64,000 bases of DNA from Dermatophagoides farinae (GCF_024713945.1 NC_134678.1:2852001-2916000); one strand, 5' to 3'; numbered from the stretch's first letter, positions 1-12,142 are shown. Notes: generated by a model not told the origin, from the letters alone. Program-made: numbers and translations.

Positions 1-230
1 TACTTTTTAAGGTGTGTTTGTGTGTGTGCGTGTGTGTGTGATTCAAATTCCAACGTTATCATGTCTGAATTAAATCAGTTCAATGATTTAGATTAGTTAT
101 TAATCATTCATTTGAAAGATTATTATGGCTCCTGATGAACAATTTTTCGCTCAATTCCTTGTAAAATGATGAAAAATAAATATAAATAAATTTTAAAATA
201 AAAAAAAGTTTGAAATTGATCCATTTTATC

Positions 231-467
231 ATGGGAACAAGAAAAATGGATACAATCAACTACTTCTACCACTGTGATTGTCTGATCAAATCTCTTGTAT
301 TCCGTGTGGATTTCAGTATCCTGTCTGCAAAAAAAAAAATTAAAAATTCACAACTTTTTTTTATCAACAAGCATCAAATAAAACATCATTTTCACTATGA
401 CAAATTTGTTGTACGAAGAGAAGCGATGATGAAACAAGAATTATATAAATATTTAATATACATTTGA
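231..467 (+). CDS. Unassigned open frame, 78 residues
   Basis: ATG at 231 has A at -3 and G at +4. The frame starts MGTRKMDTINYFYHCDC, runs through LIKSLVFRVDFSIL and ends YKYLIYI-stop. It is lysine-rich after residue 35 and contains little simple repeat. No domain recognised. It could be a terminal exon or a chance frame. Confidence 0.22.
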   Translation: MGTRKMDTINYFYHCDCLIKSLVFRVDFSILSAKKKIKNSQLFFINKHQIKHHFHYDKFVVRREAMMKQELYKYLIYI

Positions 468-2544
468 AAGCTATGATTAAAACAACGAACAAAACATCAA
501 CCGACCGAATGATGAGTTCATCATCATCATCAATATGCATATATGATGTGTAACAGAGTTACCGTTCTTGTTGTTGTTGTTATTACCATTATGAGATATA
601 TACACTTAATAGAATCGGAAAAGATGAGATTCATAAATTAACTAGAAAGATAGTAAAAAAAAATGTAAGTTTATTCTGCTTAATAATCAATAATAGAGAG
701 CAAGAGACTTTCATCATCATCATTATTATTACTATGTGGTACAAATTCTATGTTGAATGTTGATGAACATTTTTTTTTTTTTTTTTTTGAAACAGAGAAA
801 ATAAAGTACAAAAAAAATCCTTTTTTACATAATGGAAAATAATATTTTCATACATCTCTTTTGGGAAATTTCAAGTGTGTGTAAATGATGTATAAATTTA
901 AAAAAAAAAATGAAAAAGAAATCGAAAATTATTCACCGGAATATTATTATTATTATTGAGAGTTGAAAAGTTGTATTCTACCTTTTTTTTTGTCAAAACA
1001 AAATGAACTTTTTGTGAAAATCACAATCACAATCATCATCCTAAAAAAAACAATAGAAATGGAATCGAAACAAAAAACTTTTTATTCAAATCAAATTAAA
1101 GGAATCAAAAAAAAAATCAAATCTTGTTATGGATGCAGCAGCAATCAAAAACAAAAGTGGAAACTTTGAAAAATTCTGCTTTTTTCAAAATGCAAATTTT
1201 GAAAAAAAGTTACATATTTTGAAAAAAAGAAAATATTCCAATCATGTCGATGGGATTGTTGTTGTTGTTGTTATGGCATTGATTTTTTTTTTGGGATCCA
1301 TGCATTAGAATGGAAATCAGCATGTGTGTGTGTGTGTGTGTTCTCTATGCACCATAATCAATGGAAAATATTTTGATGGAAATCGACATTGACATGTCGC
1401 GAATTATGTCATGTTGACCCAAAAAAAGCTGAAAAACAAAATTATCATTCAAATGATTAATGGTGCTACATTGGAAATATTGTGCCGAATCATCATCATC
1501 ATCATCATTCCGGAATGTGATCGAATCGAATTTTTTGTTTTTTTTTTCTCCAACAAGTTCAATTCGGCTATTTCTGTTAATAAAGAGATAAACGATCATC
1601 AATGTCAAAATATTTCAAAGATTCACAATGGTTGTTTTGATGTGTGATGGTTTAAATCCTATAGGATCTTTAGCAAAAACAAAACAAAACAAAAAAGAAA
1701 AAATTCATTCTCTTTTTCTTTCTCCCTGTGTGTGTTTTAGTGTGTAGGATTTCAAAAGAAAAAAAATGTTATAATCAGATTTTCATCGTAAAAAAACATG
1801 CATCGAAATGAAAGATAGTTCAAAACAAGACAGATCAAATTCAAAAACCTCAAAATGATGACTATCGTCGAATATATACACACGTTCCTGATATATTAAA
1901 CAAAAAAAAAAATCTTGACATTTGATTTGAATGACATGAACAACCATCGTTCGTTTATTGAATCTTTTACGGGCTAATCATTGTTGATCCGACAATAAAA
2001 ATCTAATAAAAAAACGACACATCTATAATGATAATAATGATGATGACGCAAACAGAAACAGACAAAATGTGAATATTGAAAAAAAACGTAGAGAGATAGA
2101 AAGACAAAATCGATAATATTGATCATTGTAAATTCGTGAATAATTGTTAATCGAAAGATGAAAAAAAAACAGAAACAAAAAAAATCTAATCGAAATATTT
2201 GATTTTAGTAAATTTGCATTTCAATAGATTATCATCATGTCATGTTCCCATCATCATCATCATCATTATCAATGAGATATAATGAATCGTAATGTGTATT
2301 CTAAGATTCCAACAAAGTCAAACAAGTATTGTCATCATGTATTTGTTTTAATGAAATTCCATCTAATGAATTTTCAATTATTTCAACTATTATTCCTCTT
2401 AATAGCTAAAATTTAAATTAATAATTCTAATATTGATTAATTGAAATTCTGCTATTCTGAATTATAAAAATATGAAAACCAGATGATCATCAGTTCATAT
2501 ATTTTTTCGATTGTACACACACATAACCATTGCATCCATCAGTT

Positions 2545-2808
2545 ATGTTTATGAATTTTCGTTATCTATCGCCTCATTTCAAGATAGATCTCAAACAGAT
2601 CATTTATAAAAATTTCCTTCATGTCAAAGTTCATATATGTGCGCGGCATTCATTAAAAAGATTTGATTATCGATTTTATACGTCATATGATGAAAAAAAA
2701 ATCGTTAAGTTTTATCGGCCAGAGAAAAAAATGATTATGATGACAACACCTACTCAGTTATTATTAATTAAGGCAGAAAGAAGAAAAAAATTTCCATTGC
2801 CTCGATGA
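2545..2808 (+). CDS. Unassigned basic open frame, 87 residues
   Basis: Starts MFMNFRYLSPHFKIDLK and ends AERRKKFPLPR-stop. It is rich in Lys, Arg, Tyr and Phe, with mixed codons and almost no simple repeat, which is unusual here. The same frame stays open upstream to about 2530, and CATCCATCAG just before the ATG could act as an acceptor. No family recognised and no membrane segment seen. Coding is possible but unproven. Confidence 0.25.
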   Translation: MFMNFRYLSPHFKIDLKQIIYKNFLHVKVHICARHSLKRFDYRFYTSYDEKKIVKFYRPEKKMIMMTTPTQLLLIKAERRKKFPLPR

Positions 2809-4622
2809 CAACGCTTGTTGGTGGTCAAATATTTTTTCGGCTTAAATCGAATAACCAAATCTATGCCTGTGTGTATGTGTGTGTGTGTGTGTGTTTTAAT
2901 TAATTGACCATTTTGACAAGAAGAATATTGGACTTCAATAGCTAAAAACGTTTTATTTTCACCATAAATAATATAATCATTCAATATATATGCAATGAAA
3001 TGATTGAAAGAGATGACCACAAAAGGTGCAAAAGATGTTTGGATTTAATCAATTTTTCTTCATCAAAATAAAAACCAGAAAAAAAATAAAGAAAACATTT
3101 GCAGACATTTCAATGTATAATTCAAATGATCCAAACCAAAGATCGATGATAATGATGATGAACTGAATTCCCAATGATGATTTATAGTTTTCTGCATTCA
3201 TATCAAATATTTACAAACTTTATGATATGAATAATCTATCATTCGATATATTTTATTATTGGTGGTTGTGTAAACCAAAGAAAAAATTGCATTACATAAT
3301 ATCCTGCTTTAGCAAAGATCACTTGTTGTTGTTGTTGTTGTTGTCATTCGCATCGAATAGGACAATTTCGCATTAAAAATGAAATGTAGAAATTGCCATA
3401 AATTGAACACATTTCATTTGAACTAATTCCATTTTTTTTTCATTTAGATCATTAACGAATCAAAAAAAGTTTGATCAAACATTTCAAAGAGAAATATATC
3501 GAGTATAAATAGGGAATAAAATGAGATCAATTTTCAATCTATTTCACTTGACATATGTAAAGATGTGTTTGCATGGATAAAATCAGTGTTTGGATATTTT
3601 TGTTTTTCTTGTTGTTGTTGTTGTTGTTGTTGTTGTTTTCTGTTTAAAAATTTACGCGGAAGCCAACATAGCCAACATAAATATAAATGAAACCAGAGCA
3701 TTAATTTTATGTTATTACATAATAAATAAGGATATTCACCCACTACCAACAACAATTGTCAGCAATATATAATAAATGAACAAAATTTTTTTTGAATACA
3801 ATTTTCAAAAAAAAATAAAATAAAAATCCATGTGATTGACGTTTGAATTCTGATTTCTTTGAATAACAAATAACCAGGTTATTTTCTCTATTTGTTTTTA
3901 CTCGTCTATGTTGATTGTGATCATTCATGATGGAGTACCGGTAAGAAATATTCAGGTAATCGAGAAAAAATGCAATTTGTATTTGGACATGTTCATGTCA
4001 ACATTATCATTATCACCCATTGAGTAAGATATTAATTTGATTTTAAATAAAAAAAAAATAAACAAACATGCCAAAATTCAATTTTAGAAGGTAGATATAG
4101 TCGCCCAACAGTATTAACATTAAAGAAATGGATTAGGTTTTTTTGTTGTTGTTTTTTTCGCATCAACAACAAAATGAATGATGAAAAACACAATTTATTC
4201 ACCAGGAGAATAGATATCTTTCACAGAAAAATGTCATATGGATAAAGATTTTGTTGTTGTTGTTTTTTTGTTTGTATCCTAATCATAATTATCACATCAT
4301 TCAAGATTCTACAGAACACTGACCGATTACAACATTTGATACAGTTGCCCATGTTTGTGAAACAAATGGGCAACAAAAAAAAAAAATTTATTTGATGTGC
4401 ATCTGATTCAGGTGTGCAAAGAAAAAACTTGTCCAATTAGTTTGATTTGATTATGTTGGCAGTGGATATATACAGAAACATCAACAGCAGTAGCATCGGT
4501 GATTTATTGACATTTACTTCCTACTACTACCTATAGGAAGCCTATATCCATCTCCTATTCTATATGTAATCAAATGAGAAAAAATTCCAATCATTGCCAA
4601 ATTTCATCATCATCATAATCAG

Positions 4623-4883
4623 ATTGCTAGAAGAGCAAAGAAAAAAAAAATCCATTTGTTTCCAAAATCATCAATTCAGCCAACACCAACGCACCATGAT
4701 GATAAAAATCATTATTTATGCGATAGAAAAAGAAGAACAAGCATCGTAGAAAATAAATTGGAAACGAAACGAAACAATTCAAAACAATTATGTGGATACT
4801 ATTTGAAATTTGTTGATTTCCAGTATAAAAAAATGAATGAATTTACGGTGGAAAGATACTTATCCAAAAACAAAATCGATTGA
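4623..4883 (+). CDS. Candidate terminal exon with a basic, nuclear-protein-like sequence
   Basis: The frame is open from about 4578. A possible acceptor (CATAATCAG) precedes 4623. The 86 residues begin IARRAKKKKIHLF, include DRKRRTSIVENKLETK (a nuclear-localisation-like basic cluster) and end YLSKNKID-stop. AATAAA follows within ten bases of the stop (4887-4892), as a polyadenylation signal might. There is no ATG before the middle of the frame, so if real it is an exon spliced to something upstream. No homologue recognised. Confidence 0.25.
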   Translation: MARRAKKKKIHLFPKSSIQPTPTHHDDKNHYLCDRKRRTSIVENKLETKRNNSKQLCGYYLKFVDFQYKKMNEFTVERYLSKNKID

Positions 4884-5436
4884 CCAATAAAAACCATCAT
4901 CATCATCATATATAATGTCCTTATTTTCCACTATTTTTTTTATCAATACAGAATAATCATATTATATACCGTCTTTATCAATAACTCATCAGGTTGTTCC
5001 TTCTTCTCAATCAAATCACTGATTTCATCAACTCCTTATACTTGTATGAGGGAAAGAATTTATGTGAAAAAAAGCACATTGAACAGTCAAATAAATATTA
5101 ATATTTATATAGATTCAATGGAAATCAATATTAAAATGATAATTTTATTTTTTTTTTTTTTTTGGCCAGAAGCAGCCTATAAATATCATCATTTATCAAA
5201 GGTGAATGTCAATCAAATCGATTCATATTGTGTTAAATAGTGGATAAAAAGACATAAATATGACATAATCATATGCAATGTACGATGACAGATTATATAG
5301 TAGTATATAAAAAGAAAAAAAATCTTCATTGAATCCATTGATGGATACAATCATTTTATTTTATGTTTTTTTTCTCATTTGAACGATATAACCTGATAAT
5401 TATACAACATACGTTATGCAGTAATTTAATTCAAAA

Positions 5437-5715
5437 TTATTTAGTATTGAATATGTTGGTGTTTATGTGTGTTGGGTAAAACTTTGACCAACAATCGAAA
5501 CGCATCAATAGCATCATATATGAATATATTGCAAAAATAAAGGCGTGTTTAATTCTGGTTTGGTTTCTGGCATTATGATGATAATGATCATCATCATAAA
5601 ATGAGACAATAGGTGTGTGTTTATAGTAAATGTTGTAACTATTTGCTTGCTTTTGGCCAATTATAAAAATCGTTGATGCTTTTAAATTAGTTTTTCCATT
5701 CAAAAACACGCGCAA
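5437..5715 (-). other. Unassigned open stretch without an early ATG
   Basis: About 92 codons are open on the minus strand, containing LNGKTNLKASTIFIIG and KHTPIVSFYDDD and ending TNIFNTK-stop. The first codon is TTG and no early ATG exists, so only an exon could be real. No domain recognised. Confidence 0.1.
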
Positions 5716-8011
5716 TGAGAAATTTAATTTTTTTATTCAACAAACACATTTTTTCACTAAAATATTTATTGTCAAATTGAGCTTGTTTTTCTAAAAGTTA
5801 AAATTTCGATTTGGTTGGCCGATTGTTTGGTTGTCACTTTGATGATGATGGACAATTATCATAACCGGCTTCAGTTTACCTTTTCATATAATAATAACCC
5901 TACGTATTTGAAATTCTTGAATTCATTCAACTTTAGTATGCAATAAGTGTGTGTGTGTGTGTGTGTGTGATTTTCATTTCATAAATGAATGATTTAAAAG
6001 CAATGGGCTGGAAAGAAAGGGTTCGGTGTGCATCCATAGTGAACAATAATATAACGACGATTTGAAATGGCCTTATTTTCGACCATCAACAACAACATGA
6101 AAGACAGTGGAAGAAACAAAAAGAGAATATCATGGATATCTTGAATCAATCAAATAGAAAATACAAGATTTAGAATGAAAAAAAAACTTTGATTCGTATG
6201 TGGTAAAGCCAAAGAAATAAAATCCAATTTAAAAATGGTTAGATAGATGGAATACCGATCTAGATTAAGATGATAATGATTATGGCTGATGATCATCATC
6301 ATTATTATTACCATTCTCCTGGTGTTTTTTTTTATTTTTGCTCATTATAATTATTATATATAGGAAGGTAACGCATTCCAATGATGTATGGATAGTATTG
6401 CATCAAAATGTTGCAATTGAGAATCATCATCATCACGGATATTAATTTGTTGTTGTTGTTGTTGTATAATTCATAATGTGGTAGTTGTTCACCATTATCA
6501 ATATAGTATCCAATTGAATGAAAATTCAATAACAACAACAACAATGATATTTGACCAGACAAATTAAACAATTTCTAAATTTTTTCCAGTTTTCTAGCTA
6601 CTGTGTATAATTTAGCAATTGATTATTGTTGTTATTGTTTATTTAAAATTCTATGAAAATCATTCTGAATGATGATTGGGATTTAAATCGATTATTTAAG
6701 GATTATCAAAATTTTTCCAATAGAATTTTGATGTTTAATCCATTTGATTTGAAATAAATAAAAATATCATTGACCTTGAATAGCATTAGGTTCGATTGAT
6801 TAATATTCACCGATCAAGATCGATCTAATGATGATCATCTATATATTGGTAATTCAACAATGTTTATATCCACACACACAATTGTGGATCATCATGAATC
6901 ATAATAATATTGAAGGGTATGTGGTGGTTATATCAACGTTTTTTCTTCTCATTTTATATGAAAAGTCATTTGTCAAAAGACGGATGCTTACGTTTTTTTT
7001 TGTTTTATTTCAATTTTATCTATTTCATTTCATTCATTCATTCATGTCAGAGAAATGGTTTTTATGGTTAAACCTTTTTCTTCTTTCTTTTTATTATTTT
7101 GTTTTGATAAATCATCATTTGAATTTTCATTTTTGATCATCATCATCATCAACAACAACATCAATTATCTGATGAATCTAAAGTTGAAATGATTTGGAAA
7201 TTCGTTCATCATTTTTTGTATCAACAGTCATCCATATATATAAAACGATAATCATTAACTATTGACACATTGAACACAAAGGTAGCTGTTGTTTATTCAT
7301 AACATTGTCGTTATTCGATTCATCTTTTTTCGTTCGATTAATGATTATTGGAAGAATAAAAAAAAAATAATAATAATGAATGATCATCAACAATAATCAA
7401 CCATTTGATTATTGAGACTCATGAATGAAAATAAAAATGTATATCAGAATAAATGAATGAATCTATTTTCTAAGAAAAAAAAAATTTCATTGGCCACCAC
7501 ACAGTCTAATGATTTTTGTACGTATAGATAAATTGTTTCTTTGATTTTGATGAATGAATGAATCAAAATAAAATTTCTCCCATGAGGAATCGTTTGCTCA
7601 ATTCGATGTTTGTTTAGATCTGAAATGATGCAATACATTTGAATTTTCATTTGAATGAAAATTATCTTTTTCTCCTGAAAAAATAAAAATTCATTGAAAG
7701 GATTTTCAAAAAAGAATGAATTAAGAATCTCTAGAGAGAATAAGAAAAAGTATATTCATATCCGGATCTTATTTTCTTACCCTTTTATTCCAAGCCAAGA
7801 GTTCTATATGATTAAAGTTTTGATCAAAATCAACAACCATATAAATTGAAAGGTATTTGTGTGAAATGTTGATGATGTTCATATCGTTTGAATTCTGAAC
7901 TCATTCTTATCATCATCACTATCAACATTGGTTTGGTGACAAAACACACCATTACCATACAGAAAAATGAAAATGTAAAATTAATATATTCAGTTCAACT
8001 TGATTTGATGA

Positions 8012-8455
8012 TTGCCATTTGAGGAAATCAATTTAACTTTTTTTTTCTCTCTCTCTTTCATTTTGGCCAGGTTTCTTCTTTCTGATTCATATTCAAATAA
8101 TTATCAACTTAAGAATTTTTCGTTTTTGTTTACCTATGATGTGCTGTGGAAAGAAAATTTTTTTTCAAACACAATCATAAACACACAAACACACAGAGTT
8201 CATAGGTCGAACGCCCGAAATTCTATCTTATCGTATGTAGAAAATAATATTTATATACAAACCACTTTTTTATTTTTTGAAGATCAAGTGGAAAATATAA
8301 ACCAATCAAACAAACAAACAAACAAACACATCATCATTGAACTAAATCATCAGTTTGGAAAAAAAAACGAGAAAAAAATGAACAATTCTTCGCATCAGGT
8401 AAACCAAAAAAAAAATCGACCACTATTCACAGCCATCCATCCATCCCATCCATAA
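8012..8455 (+). other. Longest unassigned open stretch, about 147 codons, no early ATG
   Basis: The frame is open from a TTG at 8012 to a stop at 8453-8455. It has a hydrophobic start (FFSLSFILARFLL), a polar middle containing NQSNKQTNKH (from a CAAA repeat) and a basic, Asn-rich end. The only ATG is near the 3' end. The length is somewhat more than expected by chance at this base composition, but repeats inflate it. Confidence 0.13.
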
Positions 8456-9608
8456 TGATGTATGAGATTCACCATAAACCAACGCGATGTATTCGTGTGT
8501 TTGTGTGTGTGTATACATCGAATGTTTGTAAACAAATCATTAACATTTCAACAACAAAAACAAACGAAACGAATGAAAAATTCTTGCACACATATACACA
8601 ATATGTATGGTGAAATGTCATTGAATTTTTTTTTATATTTTGTGGTCACAAAAGAACTTTTATGATCAATTCTTTCGATGATGATGATGATGATGATGGC
8701 CTTTAGACTAGATGGCTACCATTTTTTGACGCTCTTGAAACTTGAAAAGAGAGAGATAGAGAAAAAAAAAATGCAGATCTCCACTCGATCAACAATGATG
8801 ATGATGATGATGATGAAGGTAAGAAGAATGGTAATTCAAAAAACAATATTATAAAACTGCAAATTTCAACAACAACAACAACAACAATAATAATAATAAT
8901 AATCATAACAATCGAAAAATTGCGAGAAAGAAATGAAAAATGGAAAAATATTTGAAACAAACAATAGATTATTATATTGAATATATTTTGAGTGTGTGTT
9001 TATATTTGTTTATATATTCTCTTCATCATCTTGTGTGTGATTATCATCATCATCATCATCGATTTTCATCTATGGTATGGCATATAGAGATGATACCCCC
9101 CTCCATGTTGAATATGAATGAATGGAAAAGTCAACCTATCAAAAAAAAAAAAAAAAGAAACGAATGGAATTTTTTGTTTTATGTTTCTGCTAAAAGACAT
9201 TTGCCGATCTTTATATATATTTTTTTTACCTTGTTTTCGATTGTCGATGTATATCTTGTTGTGTATTCGCTTAATCATCATCAATCAATTATTACGTTGG
9301 TAGAAGAAGAAGAAAAATTCGTCCATCATCATCATCATCAGCATTCGAACACCTCGAGGGAAATGAAAGGACCTGATAAAAAAAAAATTTTTTTTTTCCT
9401 GTTGTGATTAGCCTGATCAGATCATCATTGTATTGTATTATGTATTAAATTAGGAATTTAGAAAAGGTCTTGCATGTAGTAGCAGTGGAAACCAAGGACC
9501 AAGTGTAATTTTTTTGTCCAAAATAAATTTGTTTCGTTTTCTTACGTAGTAGCCGAGTCCCAATTTTTTCTGATATTTGTTTCACACACACACACACAGT
9601 GAAGTCAA

Positions 9609-9968
9609 ATGGACATAAATTTTATGGAGAAGATCACACTTGGTGGTGATGATGATGACATCAAAAATTCCTGCCAATCATTGATATTTATCAATGATGA
9701 TGATGATAAGTTTCTAATTTCAAACATGAATAATATGAAAAAAATTTGTCAAACAAATTTGAATTCCAGAAATCAGAAAATTTTGAAATTTTCTTCACGC
9801 CACAATTCTCAAATGATCACTTGCCCATCAAGTTCTGGAATCTGGAATATCGTTATATTTCAAATGTCTCAATATATAATTCAACACTTGTCATCATCAT
9901 TGTCACATATTATTCATTCAATTTCTTTTCACACTTTTTTTTTCAATGATTCCCATAAAACATTTTAA
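9609..9968 (+). CDS. Unassigned open frame, 119 residues, convergent with the carrier gene
   Basis: ATG at 9609 has C at -3 and G at +4, a weaker context. The protein would begin MDINFMEKITLGG and contains two Asp runs from (GAT)n repeats. It has a polar middle (NLNSRNQKILKFSSRHNSQ) and a hydrophobic, Ser/His-rich end. It stops about 35 bases short of the carrier's polyadenylation signal, so the two would converge tail to tail. No family recognised. Confidence 0.2.
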   Translation: MDINFMEKITLGGDDDDIKNSCQSLIFINDDDDKFLISNMNNMKKICQTNLNSRNQKILKFSSRHNSQMITCPSSSGIWNIVIFQMSQYIIQHLSSSLSHIIHSISFHTFFFNDSHKTF

Positions 9969-10003
9969 CAAACAATTCCTTAGATGTCAATTTATAAAAA
10001 GAA

Positions 10004-10013
10004 TTTATTTATT
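10004..10013 (-). terminator. Polyadenylation signal of the carrier gene (two overlapping AATAAA)
   Basis: Reading the minus strand, AATAAATAAA lies about 305 bases past the carrier stop codon, followed by TTGTTTGTT-type GT-rich sequence. I saw no closer AATAAA between it and the stop, so this is the likely 3' end, with a 3' UTR of roughly 300-330 bases. Confidence 0.6.
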
Positions 10014-10316
10014 TGGCACACAAACAAAATATACATAATAGATATCTAAAGAAGAAGAAGAATAAACATTTTGTATGTGTAAAAAATAACATTTTTAATA
10101 ATTAAGAGAAAAAAAAATGAAAAATCAAAGATGAATATTTGACCATATTAAATGAAAATAATTACATGAGAATTTTCAGAAATGAATGACAACAGACAGG
10201 CAATTTTTTTTTGTTGATCATCATTATCATTAAGTAATTAATAATAATAATCGTCGATATATCACAATCAAGTTTGCAAAATGTGGATAAATTTTTTTCT
10301 TACAAAAAAAAACAAA

Positions 10317-11448
10317 TCAACGAAGATTCATACCAAATTGAATACGAAGCTGTTCATAGATAACAAATACAAGTACAGTATGTGGACCAACACGTATTAA
10401 TGCCGGTACGAAACCTTTATAAAAACCACGTACACCTGAATTACGATATAGATCGATAACCTGTTTTTTGATCATTTGTCCTGTACATGTTTCACTTTGA
10501 TTCATTATACGTGTTTTAAGTACATCCAATGGTTGTGTCAATATCGTACAAGTTATACTGGCAAACGTACTACTGATAACATGTGTTTGAATCTTATCAC
10601 CGGCCATCGATGCTTTTGATACAAGCCAATATTTAAATTGATCATACATTGCTAATTGACCAATGGATACTAGAATTGATCGAGCCATTACCATTGATGA
10701 ACCACGAAATAAAGCAGACGGTCCTTCTTTACGATAGATTTCTTTCAGGCCTTGTATGGCATTTCGATAGTTTCGTTTGAAACGTTCTTCAAGTTTGATA
10801 TCATTTTGCATACGAACATTAACAACATCAGGTGGTGTACCAACTAAGCCACCGATCGCACCAGAAAAAGCAGCTATAATCATACGTTCATATAATGGTA
10901 ATATTTGCTGTTCATGTGTAATAAGTTTCTGTTTTGTAGCTTCATAGATACCGAAACGAACAGTTGAATATGTTAATTGACGTAGAATCGAAGCTGTTAA
11001 ACCATTATAAAGTGCAAGAAATCCATTCTTTTTGATTACTTGAATAGTGGCTGCCACTAATGTCTGTCGTCCGGCAAGTAATCCCGATGTTTGATAATAA
11101 ACTTTCATCGTATCCAATGGATGTGTAATACAAGCAGCACCGGCCGATGCTATACCACCAAAATACCAACGTGGCACACGAGGCCCGGATGTATCTTTCG
11201 ACACTGTTGATGATAATCGATCCTTTAATTCTAAAGACATGGATAAATTCATATCAATGTAGCAATAATGATGATTTAGATGAACACATAATGAACACAT
11301 ACGATGTACAATAACAATGACAACAATAATAACAACAACAACAATGACAATGACAATAACCACAGAGATGATGAGACTTACTTTTTTGCATCAACAATTG
11401 TTTCAATAGTTGTCGATTATGGAATAATTCAGCGGGTGCTTTTTCCAT
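10317..11448 (-). CDS. SLC25A10: Mitochondrial dicarboxylate carrier (SLC25 family), two exons
   Basis: Inner-membrane carrier; the DIC family exchanges malate or succinate for phosphate and related anions between matrix and cytosol. Model: exon 1 at 11382-11448, intron 11231-11381, exon 2 at 10317-11230, giving 981 bases and 326 residues ending MNLR-stop. The three tandem SLC25 repeats are visible. Signatures are PLDTMK (residues 60-65), PPDVVN followed by VRMQ (155-164) and PLDVLK (256-261). Asn in place of the basic residue in the second signature is usual for DIC. Other DIC-like segments are WYFGG (44-48), LRQLTYSTVRFGIYE (105-119) and RVGPHTVLVFVIYEQLR (302-318). Exon 1 adds about 22 residues, so the N-terminus is roughly 40 residues longer than in human DIC. 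The ATG at 11448 has A at -3 and G at +4; upstream in-frame sequence has no earlier ATG. No break or missing key residue. A related SLC25 dicarboxylate subtype is less likely. Confidence 0.96.
11231..11381 (-). other. Phase-1 GT-AG intron of the dicarboxylate carrier gene
   Basis: On the minus strand the donor is AAAAAA|GTAAGT (ending at 11382) and the acceptor is CTTTAG|AATTAA (exon resumes at 11230). Exon 1 leaves one base (A) and exon 2 supplies AA, restoring a Lys codon (residue 23), so the splice keeps the frame. Without splicing the exon 1 frame meets a stop at about 11254. The intron is 151 bases and carries a (GTT)n-like microsatellite. It also holds two ATGs in frame with exon 2 (MNLS and MSLE), which could serve an intron-retained or internally started transcript. 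Splicing is inferred, not shown by transcripts. Confidence 0.85.
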
Positions 11449-11712
11449 TTTTGTTTGATTGACGTTTCTGCTTTGTTCTATTTTTTTTATTATTGTTGAA
11501 TTCAAATTAGAGGTTTATGGATTGAAATTTTAAAAAAAATTTTTAGAAGAAACTTTTGCAATACAGGATTTGAGCCAATATCAATTGTAATAACAAATAT
11601 GAATTTGATTTTATGAATGTAATGATGACGATGAGAGATTTTTTCTTATTATTGATAATCAATGATTTACAAATGAAAATCAGGACATTTATGATGAGCA
11701 CAATAAAAGGCG

Positions 11713-11743
11713 TATATAGAAAAAAAAAATTTTAAACTCAGCT
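11713..11743 (+). promoter_or_regulatory. Candidate TATA plus initiator promoter, divergent from the carrier gene
   Basis: TATATAG starts at 11713 and TCAGCT (initiator-like, A at 11740) follows 27 bases later, close to normal TATA-to-start spacing. A CRE-like TTACGTCA lies downstream at 11782-11789. A plus-strand donor (GTG|GTAAGC) follows at 11814/11815 and an acceptor at 11982. The elements are seen directly; function is inferred. In AT-rich DNA a TATA match alone is weak, so the case rests on the ordered set. Confidence 0.3.
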
Positions 11744-11982
11744 AGACATTTGTCTGGCTCATAGATATGAAAATACGTTGGTTACGTCAAAAAAATTGAT
11801 TGCCATTAATAGTGGTAAGCATAAAAGATGATTACCCATTTTTATTTGTTTGATGATGATCAAATGATACTATATTTACTCAATGATTTGTTGTCGATAA
11901 TGTTGTGACAAGTTGGCGTATTTAGGAAATTTTTCTGGATTAGATAAAAAAAATGGAAAATTGTTTTTCACTTTTTATATAG

Positions 11983-12102
11983 ATGGATTCTAAGAATCAT
12001 TCGATATGTTGTCATTTTGTTTTGAAAGTTTCAAATACATTTGAAGGGGAAATCTACATCAGTAGCGGTCACGTGGTGCATGTTGTCGAGGAAGAAAAAT
12101 AA
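11983..12102 (+). CDS. Candidate 39-residue small protein, head-to-head with the carrier gene
   Basis: ATG follows directly after an acceptor-like site (TTTTTATATAG|ATG) that pairs with the donor at 11815 to make a 168-base intron, similar in size to the carrier intron. The frame begins MDSKNHSICC, continues through EGEIYISSGHVVHV and ends EEEK-stop at 12100-12102. Base composition is richer in GC than the surroundings and there is no simple repeat inside. AATAAA overlaps the stop (12098-12103), followed by GT-rich sequence. I recognise no family. It could be a real small protein, an exon of a larger gene, or chance. Confidence 0.25.
   Translation: MDSKNHSICCHFVLKVSNTFEGEIYISSGHVVHVVEEEK
12070..12075. 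promoter_or_regulatory. E-box CACGTG
   Basis: Perfect CACGTG inside GGTCACGTGGTG, about 620 bases upstream of the carrier ATG, the class of site bound by bHLH-zip factors of the USF/MITF/Myc group. It lies inside the candidate small open frame, so it may be incidental. Other CACGTG copies occur in the window (for example 25309-25314). Confidence 0.25.
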
Positions 12103-12120
12103 AGTTGTGTTTTGAATTGA

Positions 12121-12142
12121 AGCTTGCAAGCTATGACCTCAA
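12121..12142. promoter_or_regulatory. 12-base palindrome next to a nuclear-receptor-like half site
   Basis: AGCTTGCAAGCT (12121-12132) is a perfect palindrome, followed within three bases by TGACCT, the reverse of the AGGTCA half site. It lies in the low-repeat island upstream of the carrier gene. Binding is inference only. Confidence 0.2.

Noticed and set aside
8940-9407. 155-codon plus-strand frame
   Set aside because: Rich in His, Lys and Glu runs from (CAT)n, A-runs and GAA repeats, and overlapped by other open frames; composition explains it.
11254-11505. Upstream extension of carrier exon 1 to 11505
   Set aside because: The codon at 11505 is TTG, not ATG; the first ATG in frame is at 11448. 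The part below 11382 is intron.
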